The notes beneath the pieces were generated by a model. The model saw nothing but the letters and a program-made list of their open reading frames with translations. It had not been told where the DNA came from and did no database searches. DNA of 15,194 nucleotides, from positions 1 through 15,194 of the forward strand of contig JADLKP010000032.1 of NCBI GenBank assembly GCA_016838945.1. The letters are read 5' to 3'. A program made the translations under genes and the position numbers. Below, one piece after another: positions 1-7,907 of the stretch; position 1 is the stretch's first letter, and the number at the start of each line of letters is the position of its first letter. The stretch comes from Methanobrevibacter sp. (GTDB lineage: Archaea; Methanobacteriota; Methanobacteria; Methanobacteriales; Methanobacteriaceae).

Positions 1-118
1 GAATGAATAATCAGATCAAATCCGTGGGTGCATATGCTCCGGAATAATCAAGAGGTAGTTACTCGGGTGCTTACAATAAACCGGACAGTAGTGAAAAAAA
101 TTATTAAGGTGTATTACT
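1..118. other. Short non-coding stretch downstream of the operon
   Basis: This is the 118 bases after the last operon gene, up to the window edge. I see no convincing reading frame, RNA gene or strong GC-rich hairpin followed by T residues. The 8-bp palindrome GCATATGC (30-37) and two CCGG sites are the only small symmetries. The operon terminator and the boundary of the island are therefore probably outside the window or not recognisable by eye. Confidence 0.5.
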
Positions 119-622
119 TCATTTTTGACCTTTATCTAATTCTTCTAAAAGATTTAAAAAAACAAAAGGATTACGAAATTTCATATTCTCGTTATCCCAT
201 TTGTTTTGTAGGTATTCAAATCCAGCATTGGCATAACCTTCCATTTGCCTAATTAATTCAGTAACAAAGGTATCTATGACTTCTATGCTTGCATTTTCCA
301 ATTCGATCCAGTTGAAACCAAAAAATTCCGACTTATTTAGCAACAACATAACAATATAATCTCGAATTGAAGTAGGACTCCATTGCGATAAAACAAAAAA
401 ATCGTTTGTTTTATCGTTCGATTGAATATAATTTTGTTTGCCCAACTTGTAGCCAATAATGAAAGCGTACATATAAGTTTGGTAAAATGCTCCGAAAGAC
501 GAGAAATCACCCCTACCAGTCGTATCGCCTTTTTTTGAAATACTCTCAATTAAAGTACGGTATTGCTCTTTATATCTTGGTCTTTTTTGACCGATTAAAT
601 CTCTTAATTGTGAACCGTCCAT
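119..622 (-). CDS. Small operon-terminal protein, possibly dnd-associated (167 aa)
   Basis: I do not recognise a defined catalytic domain. The protein is 167 residues, soluble and mixed in charge, with an aromatic block around residues 44-61 (FYQTYMYAFIIGYKLG) and a later segment near residues 125-145 (RQMEGYANAGFEYLQ). This layout faintly recalls the small proteins annotated as dnd system-associated protein 4, which have a similar hydrophobic 'A-x-x-I-G' helix and a 'Y-A-N-x-G' turn. That resemblance is from memory and unproven. The gene starts 4 bp after the stop of the SMC-like ATPase gene, with a modest AAGGA about 9 bases before the ATG, so it is almost certainly co-translated with it. 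As the last gene of a phosphorothioation operon it may be a partner or adaptor of the ATPase. It lacks the length and P-loop of an enzyme such as DndF or DndH. Confidence 0.75.
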   Translation of the reverse strand: MDGSQLRDLIGQKRPRYKEQYRTLIESISKKGDTTGRGDFSSFGAFYQTYMYAFIIGYKLGKQNYIQSNDKTNDFFVLSQWSPTSIRDYIVMLLLNKSEFFGFNWIELENASIEVIDTFVTELIRQMEGYANAGFEYLQNKWDNENMKFRNPFVFLNLLEELDKGQK

Positions 623-626
623 AATT

Positions 627-2765
627 TTATCCTTTATAACATTTATTCTTTGTTACTAAATTTGTTGTGTCTGCTTTTTCTTTGATTACATTCACATAAA
701 AAGTGCCAGGAATTTCTCCGTCCTCCATTTTTTTCAAAATCTTCTTACCTAAGTCATTTAGATAGTTATCTGAAGTTGGATCGTATAACTCTTTGATAAA
801 AATGATACTCTGGTTGAATACATTAGGAGCAATCTTAAAAAAATTGTTTATAAAATTATGTCCAAATTCAGAAAATGGTGCATCTGAAATAAATGGATAA
901 TCAAACTGTTTATTTCCTATTTTTGATGAGATAATCGCCATAATAATAGATAACTGTTTCATTCGCTGAAAACCGGTACCAAGACCCGTTAATTCTCCAT
1001 CATTTATATTTTTGATTGAAACTTGAACAGTTCCATCTGCTTGTGGTTGGAAAACTAATTTACCGCCGGCTGACAAATTTCCTTTTGTAAGTTCAATATA
1101 TTTTTCGTTGGCGTTCGTATTAAGTTGTTCGATAATACGATTGAAAATTCGTTTTTTTGAATTATGAAAGATATGCTCAACACTTGCCATCGTTTCTTTG
1201 AAATTTCGGTAATTCTCTATTTCGCTGCTTGTGCTAATACCCTTAATTTCGTTTTCAATTTGTTTCAATCGAGTATTCCAAATTTGAATTGATTTTTCGG
1301 CTTTTTGTATATCTTCCAATTTCTTTTCAATTGTTTTTTCAGCGAGCGTATAATCTGAAATTATTTGTTTATCAGTTACATCAAAACTACTTTCACCACC
1401 CCCAGCATTCAAAAATTCAAGTTTTGCATTTTCTTTTTCTTCTTCTTTTTGATTGATTAATTCTTCAAGATTATCAATTTTGTCTCTGTATTGTTGAACA
1501 ATATTTGGAATTTTTGGAATACTTAACGAAAATGAACCAACAGTGGTTTGAATACCACTATAAAATGAACCAAAATCATTTTTGGTTGCCTTTTCCTTAT
1601 TCAAAGGGCGTTCCATTATCATTTTAATATGTTTCCAAGGTTCTGAATTTTCGGGAGCAGGACGTCCGCACACTTCACAAATATGAGTTCTTATCATTCT
1701 TTGAAGTGAAGGGACATCTGGTGAACCTTCTGGAAGTTTTATTGGACTGTTAATTGCTTTTTGAGTAGCAATTTCGGCTGTTAATTCCTGCCTGCGCTTG
1801 TCAAAAAGAGAGATTTGATCCTGCAAGCCCATCAAAATCCAAGGAGAATTTTCGGAAAACAACAATGAGGTAATACTTTTCTCTTTGTTATCTTTCTCAT
1901 ATTTTAATTGTTTGAGTTCATTTTGCAGTGCTTTTTGAACTCCAAGAAATTTTTCCCTATTTTTTGCATTTAAGAGAATTGCTTCCAAAGTTTCTTTTTT
2001 CTTTTTGGCTTCGGACAACTCCTTGTTATAAGTTTCAATTTGTGTTGAAGTGCTCTCAATACGTGGTTCAAGTGATTCTCTTTCTTGAATTAGACCTGAA
2101 ATTTTTTGATTGGTAGAATTGATTTCTTTTTCTTTATCGTTTGAGAGTTTCCTTGTTTTTTGTGATAAATCTTTGCTAATTTCGCACATCTCTATTAGGT
2201 TTTTTATACCAGCCAATACCTCAATGGTTGAAGATAAACCGTTATGAGAAGATAAATCTACCAACTCTTCCATTGACTCACCTTGTAATAAAGCATAGTT
2301 CATCAATTCTGCAGGAATAATTTTTTTTATGATTTTTTCTTTGTCGGCAACATCCAAAACGGGAATATCTCGATTATCAATAGTTTGCTGAATTTCCAAT
2401 TTCTCATTAGTTTTCCAGTTACTACCTTCTTTCTTAAATTGTACAATCTTTGAAACAGAGTATTTATCTGTATTTTCAACAAAAACAATTTTTACTCCAA
2501 TATCAAAGTTCGTTTTTTCATTAAGAGCTTTACCTGAAGCCATTTTGATAAATGAGGACAAGGCACTGACCATTCTTTTTAAATCAGAATCATAAACGGT
2601 ATCTTTTAAAATCCAAAGGATACCGTTGTAAAATTTTGATTTGCCCATATTGTTGTCGGCATTCACAATATTGATACCCTCTTTGAAATAATAAGTGTTG
2701 TTCTCAAAACTTCCATAATAGTTATAAAAGTTTTGGAAACTCACAGATTTAATTATTGTTGCCAT
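627..2765 (-). CDS. SMC/Rad50-like coiled-coil ATPase with CxxC hook
   Basis: A 712-residue ATPase of the SMC/Rad50/RecN type. The N-terminal head has a P-loop at about residues 36-43 (ADNNMGKS), in which the usual first glycine is alanine but GKS is kept. A Q-loop-like LLQGES follows at 159-164. Two long Lys/Glu/Gln-rich coiled-coil arms (about 205-295 and 425-510) flank an apex with HICEVCG at 361-367, a Rad50-like CxxC that could bind zinc between two subunits. The C-terminal head has a degenerate ABC signature (LTGLGTGFQ, about 592-600) and a Walker B-like PFISDAP (624-630) with no glutamate after the aspartate. It begins 3 bp after the 71-residue gene and ends 4 bp before the 167-residue gene. 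It is a different protein from DndD in the same operon. A role in DNA bridging or in sensing DNA ends or modification state is inferred from the fold only. Confidence 0.88.
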   Translation of the reverse strand: MATIIKSVSFQNFYNYYGSFENNTYYFKEGINIVNADNNMGKSKFYNGILWILKDTVYDSDLKRMVSALSSFIKMASGKALNEKTNFDIGVKIVFVENTDKYSVSKIVQFKKEGSNWKTNEKLEIQQTIDNRDIPVLDVADKEKIIKKIIPAELMNYALLQGESMEELVDLSSHNGLSSTIEVLAGIKNLIEMCEISKDLSQKTRKLSNDKEKEINSTNQKISGLIQERESLEPRIESTSTQIETYNKELSEAKKKKETLEAILLNAKNREKFLGVQKALQNELKQLKYEKDNKEKSITSLLFSENSPWILMGLQDQISLFDKRRQELTAEIATQKAINSPIKLPEGSPDVPSLQRMIRTHICEVCGRPAPENSEPWKHIKMIMERPLNKEKATKNDFGSFYSGIQTTVGSFSLSIPKIPNIVQQYRDKIDNLEELINQKEEEKENAKLEFLNAGGGESSFDVTDKQIISDYTLAEKTIEKKLEDIQKAEKSIQIWNTRLKQIENEIKGISTSSEIENYRNFKETMASVEHIFHNSKKRIFNRIIEQLNTNANEKYIELTKGNLSAGGKLVFQPQADGTVQVSIKNINDGELTGLGTGFQRMKQLSIIMAIISSKIGNKQFDYPFISDAPFSEFGHNFINNFFKIAPNVFNQSIIFIKELYDPTSDNYLNDLGKKILKKMEDGEIPGTFYVNVIKEKADTTNLVTKNKCYKG

Positions 2766-2768
2766 ATC

Positions 2769-2984
2769 TTACAGCTGCATTATTTGTTTCTGGATAGTTT
2801 GAAAAATCGCATCTTTTCCTCTGTGATTCTCTTGCCCGTTAATTATTGCTTTAATAATCTCAACAACAGGGTAATCAGACTTCGAATTAAAATTCTCTTG
2901 TCCTATATCTTCTTTGGAAAGTTGGAAAATTGATTGTAATTCAGGCGATTTCATTACTTCATGGAAAACCTCTTCTGCTGTCAT
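2769..2984 (-). CDS. Small orphan protein between helicase and SMC-like genes (71 aa)
   Basis: I do not recognise this protein. It is 71 residues, predicted mostly helical, with no signal peptide, membrane segment or cysteine pair. Acidic and polar residues dominate (for example KEDIGQENFNSKSDYP in the middle), and the C-terminal half (VVEIIKAIINGQ, then AIFQTIQKQIMQL) looks amphipathic. I accept it as real for three reasons. It fills the gap between two clear genes almost exactly, 12 bp after the PLD-helicase stop and 3 bp before the SMC-like ATG. It is in the same direction. Its composition also looks like protein rather than translated noise. The position suggests a small bridging or regulatory subunit of the helicase or ATPase, or an inhibitor that keeps them silent; this is inference. 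Confidence 0.7.
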   Translation of the reverse strand: MTAEEVFHEVMKSPELQSIFQLSKEDIGQENFNSKSDYPVVEIIKAIINGQENHRGKDAIFQTIQKQIMQL

Positions 2985-2996
2985 TATCTTTAAAAT

Positions 2997-5231
2997 TTAT
3001 TGATTTATACTCAAAATAAGTTCTGACAATACCAAATCATAAAACCTAGCAACCTCGTCTAATGATTTAAGTGCACCTGTATAGTTATTTGTCGCTAAAT
3101 TAGCAAAATATGCTACACGATTTAACTCTCCTCTTACTAAACTGCGTTCCATATCCCAAAACTCTTTGGAGTAATGAGGAGATTGAAAGTTAGGAACAAC
3201 AATCATATCAAAGATGTGTGCAAAAGTTTTGTCTGGATGTTTACGAAGCAACCGACCTCGCCGTTGAATAAATTGTCGGGGATTACCAGTGCTTGCTGCA
3301 AAAATACCATACTCAGCCCTAGGCACATCAACGCCCTCATCCAAACATCTCATTGCAAATAGAACATTAATTTGCCCATTTTCAAAACCTTGTAGTATTG
3401 TTTTACGTTCTGATTTACTATTTTTGCCTGTATAGGTGTTACAAGTCGTGTTTGGGAAAATATGTTTTGTAGTGTCAAGCATTTTTTTAATAATGGTTTC
3501 TTCATAAATGGCAGCTTCAAAATCATTATCAGAATTGGAGTATAAAACTGCTTCATCGGAGTCAAACATTTTCTTGCCTTCGGGAACATATACAAAACAA
3601 TACTTCAATTTGTCTTGCCCAATTTCAGTAATTATTTCTTTAAAAACACGCATTTTGTCATCTGCTTTATGTAGGATACGCTTACGTAACATTAATAGCT
3701 TTTTTGCTTTTTGTCTATCTTTGAATTGTTTAGTTGCACTATCAAACAATCGCAAAAGTTGTCCAGTAAGTTGCGCATAGTCCTTCATTTCTTCATCATT
3801 TAGGTAGGCTATTTTGGGATAATAGCAATATTCCATTAACCGACCTTCATCAATGGCTTTCTTCATTGAAAAATTATTAACATACGGAGGGGTATCATTG
3901 AAAAAACTTTCTAATTCTGCTGTTCCTTCTTCATCATAAATTCGACTTGGAGTTGCAGACAATGCAATTCTTCTTTTGATGTGTAATGTTCTGAAAACTT
4001 CACGTACCAGCTCTGAGCCAATATTATGTGCCTCATCTGCTATCAAAATCATATTATCGGGTAAATGTGGCAAAACTTGTTGAAAGTCTTTGTTAGTAAA
4101 TGATTGATAGGTGGAAATAATTACATAATTTACTTTTTTGCCTCTACTAATTTTGTCTTCCAATTTAGCAATTTGCTGTCGCCATAACGGATTTTCAGAA
4201 AATACGGTAATGACATTTTTAAAATCAAATTGTGTTATTTCATCAATCCATTGTTCAACCAATGCAATTGTTGGCACCAATATCAAAAGCTGATATGAAC
4301 CGTCTAGTTTGTACTCCTGTAATGCGCAATTTAAAGAAGTTATTGTTTTCCCTGTTCCGGTTGCCATAGCAAAAATACCCTTTTTGCCATTCTTCACCCA
4401 TTTTTCATACGCCTCTACTTGATATGGCCGTGCACCTTCCGGGTATTTATAAGGAAAATGAGGTTCTTTGATTTTGGGGATTGTTGGTATTATTTCTTCT
4501 TCTGTTGTTTTGTTGTATGTTAACTTTCTGATTATCTCTTTCTCAAGTAATAATAATTCATTAGAATCAACTTTCGGATAAATTTTAACTACTTCTTGAC
4601 AAAACTTTTTGGCTGGAAAAACTAAAACATTTTTATTTTCACCTGTCCAAATTTCAGCAAAGTCCTGTTCTGAAATTGCAATACGCTCTCGACTATCTTC
4701 GCTTTTCCACGAACAAGTACATTCAATAGTTTCAATATTTTTGACCAAAGCAGCAGCAGTTAAATTCATTGAACCTGTAAAAGCGACTCTGTCACCATTT
4801 TCGTCTGTAAAAACGCCAAATTTTTCATGTGCCAATCCACCGTCTATTGGAATAATAATTTTTATTTCAATTCTATTTGTTTGGATTAAATATGACAAAC
4901 ATTTGAAAAAATGTTCATCTCTTTGTGAAAAGGTGGTTTTTAAAGCGTTAAAAGATTGCAAAATTCGTTCTTCAAAATCAATTATTTGATTGTTTTGCAA
5001 AAGGGTATAATCGTCTTCTGTGAGATATTGGTTTATATACATTCGCATTTTTCCACCATTGCTGATAAAATGGGAAAAACCAACAGAAAGAATATTGAAT
5101 GAAGCACTACTAAAATACCCTAATCCAATATCAAGTTTGGTACTATTAGATAAAGCTAACAAACAAAAATCAAATGGTAAATCTTTTCTACCTGTAGAGT
5201 ACCTGTATTTGAAGTCCTTATCCTTTAGCAT
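2997..5231 (-). CDS. PLD-family nuclease fused to SF2 DEAH helicase
   Basis: A 744-residue fusion. Residues about 20-175 form a phospholipase D-like nuclease domain with one HxK motif (HEKFGVF, 135-141) and the partner GSMN (153-156). A single HKD half-site implies a dimeric active site, as in other one-motif PLD nucleases. A superfamily 2 helicase/translocase follows: RPYQ entry motif (268-271), Walker A ATGTGKT (290-296), DEAH (399-402), SAT (425-427), DEGVD motif V (631-635) and QRRGRLLR motif VI (656-663). All key residues are present, so both activities should work. The start codon is 1 bp after the preceding stop (TGA-C-ATG), which suggests translational coupling. SF2 helicases next to dnd genes have been named phosphorothioation-system restriction enzymes. 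In this operon it is the best candidate for cutting unmodified invader DNA while translocating. The substrate and the effect of sulfur on it are inferred. Confidence 0.92.
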   Translation of the reverse strand: MLKDKDFKYRYSTGRKDLPFDFCLLALSNSTKLDIGLGYFSSASFNILSVGFSHFISNGGKMRMYINQYLTEDDYTLLQNNQIIDFEERILQSFNALKTTFSQRDEHFFKCLSYLIQTNRIEIKIIIPIDGGLAHEKFGVFTDENGDRVAFTGSMNLTAAALVKNIETIECTCSWKSEDSRERIAISEQDFAEIWTGENKNVLVFPAKKFCQEVVKIYPKVDSNELLLLEKEIIRKLTYNKTTEEEIIPTIPKIKEPHFPYKYPEGARPYQVEAYEKWVKNGKKGIFAMATGTGKTITSLNCALQEYKLDGSYQLLILVPTIALVEQWIDEITQFDFKNVITVFSENPLWRQQIAKLEDKISRGKKVNYVIISTYQSFTNKDFQQVLPHLPDNMILIADEAHNIGSELVREVFRTLHIKRRIALSATPSRIYDEEGTAELESFFNDTPPYVNNFSMKKAIDEGRLMEYCYYPKIAYLNDEEMKDYAQLTGQLLRLFDSATKQFKDRQKAKKLLMLRKRILHKADDKMRVFKEIITEIGQDKLKYCFVYVPEGKKMFDSDEAVLYSNSDNDFEAAIYEETIIKKMLDTTKHIFPNTTCNTYTGKNSKSERKTILQGFENGQINVLFAMRCLDEGVDVPRAEYGIFAASTGNPRQFIQRRGRLLRKHPDKTFAHIFDMIVVPNFQSPHYSKEFWDMERSLVRGELNRVAYFANLATNNYTGALKSLDEVARFYDLVLSELILSINQ

Positions 5232-5232
5232 G

Positions 5233-7515
5233 TCATATAAATTTTATAATATCAATATATTTTTGGCGTTGTTCTTTAGTCAAATCATTATTTTCAAAAT
5301 CTTTTTTCACACGTCTGAACCATCCATAAAGAAATTTCTCATCACTATTATATGAAGGTAGGCGTCGATTTTCAAGGATAAAACATTTTAATTTATTGTA
5401 GTTGAGATTCCATTCATATTTTGATTTATTAGTTTCATATTCTGCATATTGAACTTTAATTCTATTCACCTCATTTTGTTGTTTATCATTAATATGTTGT
5501 TTGTTATTGATTATTCTATACCACCATCGGCCAAGAGAACTCTCTTTGCACTTTTCACTTGAATCGAAAGGAAAATGTCCTTCTTCTACAATAAATAATT
5601 CTAAATCAAGCATCCTTTGTTCAAATGATTTTCTAATCACTTCTTGCTGGTCACTTAACTCATATCCAAAAGGGTATTTTTTATTAACTAAGCCAAATAA
5701 ATTATTTTTGAATTGCGCAAAATTCTTACCAGAAAACATTGAGCTTAGAATGCTTTTTTGATTTGTTTCGGGAAAATGCTGTAATATATATTCCGAAATG
5801 CTCTCAATTGTTTGTGGCAAATCGTTTGCTGACAAAAATTCTGTTATGTTATCACGAATCGTGCCTGAGCGAACATGTCCCCATTTTTTAAGTAAGAAGA
5901 CGCTACTACGTTTCCTAAATGTAATGTCATCGTGTTTTTGTAAATATGGACGTAATCTTTCTGAATTATTTTCTTGTGTATATTTATGTTCAGGCATAGT
6001 TTTTTTATACTCAATAAATATATCTTCGAGGTGCATAGGTTCACCACTTGTTTGCAGTATTTCATAAACTACATCAAATGGGCTGCGCTCTTTGTTTGCA
6101 GGTATTTTAATTTGATTATCATCAATGTCTTCAGCATATAACCCAAATTCGTGCAAAAAAATATCTTTCATTACACCTGTTATGTCGTTTATTTTGTCAA
6201 AATCAAAGTTTATCCACCGCTGAGAGTTTTTAATGTGTTCTTCAATATCAAGTAGATATTCTGTTTGATTATCTGTTAACATTTTGTCAAAATCATCTCT
6301 TATCCCTTCAAAATCAAAAATATCAGCAAGTTCTTTTTTTATAAGAAGTACCGATTTCCATAACTTATCACGTTTTTTTGCATTGAATCCGTTATAAAGT
6401 GTATATTTATCTTTAAATATATATCCAATAAGTTGCATTACAAATTCCACAGAAAAAGAGCATTTTTCTTGCTTTATTAGACAATCTATATCATAAGACA
6501 TCTGATTTATGAAGTGTGAATCTTGAATTTCTTTTGTTACATATTCCCAATCAACTTTATCACAAAACAATTTCATAAAGTTTGCTACATCATCATCTTT
6601 CTTGTATTCAATATATTCATTTGTAATTTCAAAAGTTTTATGAAAAGTGTTATTACGTATCTGCCGCACTCTTTCACGTGTTAAATTATATTTTAATGCA
6701 AGTTCATCTAATGTTTTAAATTGATAATCTTTAAAGATTGGGAACGAGTCTATAAGAATTTCAATGCTACGGTTTTTGTTTTTAGTAAGTTGTTGCTCAA
6801 GAATCCAGAACATTGGCAAATGATTATTGGTCTTGTAAAATTCATCAACAAAGCTATTTAAAACTATATCTCCTTTTTGACGAGCTAAATTTAATCTTGA
6901 AATATCTTCTTCGGACAAATCAAATAGATTTATAAGCTCATCTTTCATTCTATTTTTCAAATCAATAGCTTCCTCTAAACTCTTATGCCCCAAACCATGG
7001 ATCTTTAGTAAAATATTATCAGTCACAAGTAAATAATTAATCACAAACTCCTCAAAACCAACTTTTATTAATCTGTTTTTAGTGCGAATTGAATAATTAT
7101 CTATAAAACTCAAGAATCTACCCTCAAGAATCTTCTTTTTATTAAAATCCAAATAAGAAAGAATATCTTTACCATCTATCAGTTTATTATTTATTGCACT
7201 AATAGCATCTGTTTTGATTAGGTTTTTAATTGCAGTTTGATTTCGAAGACTTTGTTCCTCTTCAGAAAGGTTTTCTGTATTTACAGATAATTCTATTTGT
7301 GGAATATATTCTTTGCACAAAGCTTCTAATTCTAAACAAGTCCTTTTCCCAGCATTCCTGATATTTAAGAAAAGTTGTCCACTTTCGTGATATTCAACAA
7401 TATCAAAAAGTGTTTTAAGATTAGCATTAAAACAACAATTGCTTGTGCGGACAGATATTATACCTTCTTCAACCAAGTCCTTGATTGCAATCTTTCTCAA
7501 ATCTTCTCTTAGCAT
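5233..7515 (-). CDS. Multi-HTH protein with RNAP alpha-CTD-like and sigma4-like modules
   Basis: A 760-residue protein with no visible enzyme site, built from nucleic-acid-binding modules. Residues about 10-70 (SVRTSNCCFNANLKTLFDIV, then IRNAGKRT) and about 138-190 (YSIRTKNRLIKVGFEEF, then IHGLGHKSLEEA) resemble the helix-hairpin-helix domain of the RNA polymerase alpha C-terminus. Residues 267-296 (KTLDELALKYNLTRERVRQI) match the sigma-70 region 4 helix-turn-helix very well. About 479-546 looks like a HARE-type winged helix (PFDVVYEILQ, then RKRSSVFLLKKWG), and 550-610 like a second winged helix. The end carries two helicase-associated repeats (about 632-690 and 700-757), each with a tryptophan-containing LGRWW or LYGWF core. 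Its ATG lies inside the dndE stop (ATGCTAA), so translation is coupled to dndE. It probably serves as a DNA-recognition or RNA-polymerase-contact subunit for the following helicase. No sigma region 2 is seen, so it is unlikely to be a true sigma factor. Confidence 0.85.
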   Translation of the reverse strand: MLREDLRKIAIKDLVEEGIISVRTSNCCFNANLKTLFDIVEYHESGQLFLNIRNAGKRTCLELEALCKEYIPQIELSVNTENLSEEEQSLRNQTAIKNLIKTDAISAINNKLIDGKDILSYLDFNKKKILEGRFLSFIDNYSIRTKNRLIKVGFEEFVINYLLVTDNILLKIHGLGHKSLEEAIDLKNRMKDELINLFDLSEEDISRLNLARQKGDIVLNSFVDEFYKTNNHLPMFWILEQQLTKNKNRSIEILIDSFPIFKDYQFKTLDELALKYNLTRERVRQIRNNTFHKTFEITNEYIEYKKDDDVANFMKLFCDKVDWEYVTKEIQDSHFINQMSYDIDCLIKQEKCSFSVEFVMQLIGYIFKDKYTLYNGFNAKKRDKLWKSVLLIKKELADIFDFEGIRDDFDKMLTDNQTEYLLDIEEHIKNSQRWINFDFDKINDITGVMKDIFLHEFGLYAEDIDDNQIKIPANKERSPFDVVYEILQTSGEPMHLEDIFIEYKKTMPEHKYTQENNSERLRPYLQKHDDITFRKRSSVFLLKKWGHVRSGTIRDNITEFLSANDLPQTIESISEYILQHFPETNQKSILSSMFSGKNFAQFKNNLFGLVNKKYPFGYELSDQQEVIRKSFEQRMLDLELFIVEEGHFPFDSSEKCKESSLGRWWYRIINNKQHINDKQQNEVNRIKVQYAEYETNKSKYEWNLNYNKLKCFILENRRLPSYNSDEKFLYGWFRRVKKDFENNDLTKEQRQKYIDIIKFI

Positions 7516-7904
7516 AGCTCGCTTAAACCACGTTGTATTTTTTCAAACAAATAATCATAACCCACTAAATTAGGGTTGTCTAATATATCGTCATAGATGC
7601 GTTGCAAACCGTCATCAAGGTGCAGTTTGAAATAGCGAGGCAAATCTTTATCCTTGCTATTTATTTGGTAATGCGTGCAAATCAATGCCTCATAAATCGG
7701 GTAGTAGTTGCCAAATAATACGTTTTTGCTGTATTCTTTTCCGCCAGAATCTTTTACATCAAGAGGCGAAAATTTACAGCCCGATTGCAAGGAATATCCG
7801 AGTGCAATTCTCGCAATAATATTTTCGGCACCAAGATTGAACTTGTTTGTCAAGAGCACTACTATTTCACGATTTCTGCTGCTTGTCTTTATCTGTGAAA
7901 ACAT
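7509..7904 (-). CDS. dndE: DNA phosphorothioation protein DndE
   Basis: A 131-residue protein with the DndE hallmark near residues 16-42: a run of LTNKFNLGAENIIARIALGY followed by SLQSG. It has no nuclease or ATPase motif. Family knowledge: DndE is a small, essential member of the phosphorothioation machinery that forms oligomers and binds nicked double-stranded DNA through basic residues, acting with DndC and DndD. The length is normal for the family. The start lies 3 bp after the dndD stop. A GGAGG within the final dndD codons, about 10 bases before the ATG, serves as a ribosome-binding site, and the stop overlaps the next gene. Position directly after dndC and dndD is the canonical order. 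Confidence 0.9.
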   Translation of the reverse strand: MFSQIKTSSRNREIVVLLTNKFNLGAENIIARIALGYSLQSGCKFSPLDVKDSGGKEYSKNVLFGNYYPIYEALICTHYQINSKDKDLPRYFKLHLDDGLQRIYDDILDNPNLVGYDYLFEKIQRGLSELC

Positions 7905-7907
7905 ATC

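Noticed and set aside
28..252. Plus-strand frame of 74 codons at the left edge
   Set aside because: It overlaps the 3' half of the last operon gene in antisense, has an atypical composition and shows no ribosome-binding site.
2331..2338. Homopolymer of eight T in the SMC-like gene (another at 12497-12504 in the HNH gene) as phase-variation switches
   Set aside because: Runs of this length are common in such AT-rich DNA and encode Lys codons in frame. Without strain variation there is no support.
4609..4989. Plus-strand frame of 126 codons opposite the PLD domain
   Set aside because: No recognisable domain or start signal, and it is fully antisense to conserved HxK and GSMN motifs.
5233..7515. 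Calling the multi-HTH protein a sigma factor
   Set aside because: Only a region 4-like HTH is present. I see no region 2 with -10 recognition, and the rest is HhH, winged helices and helicase-associated repeats.
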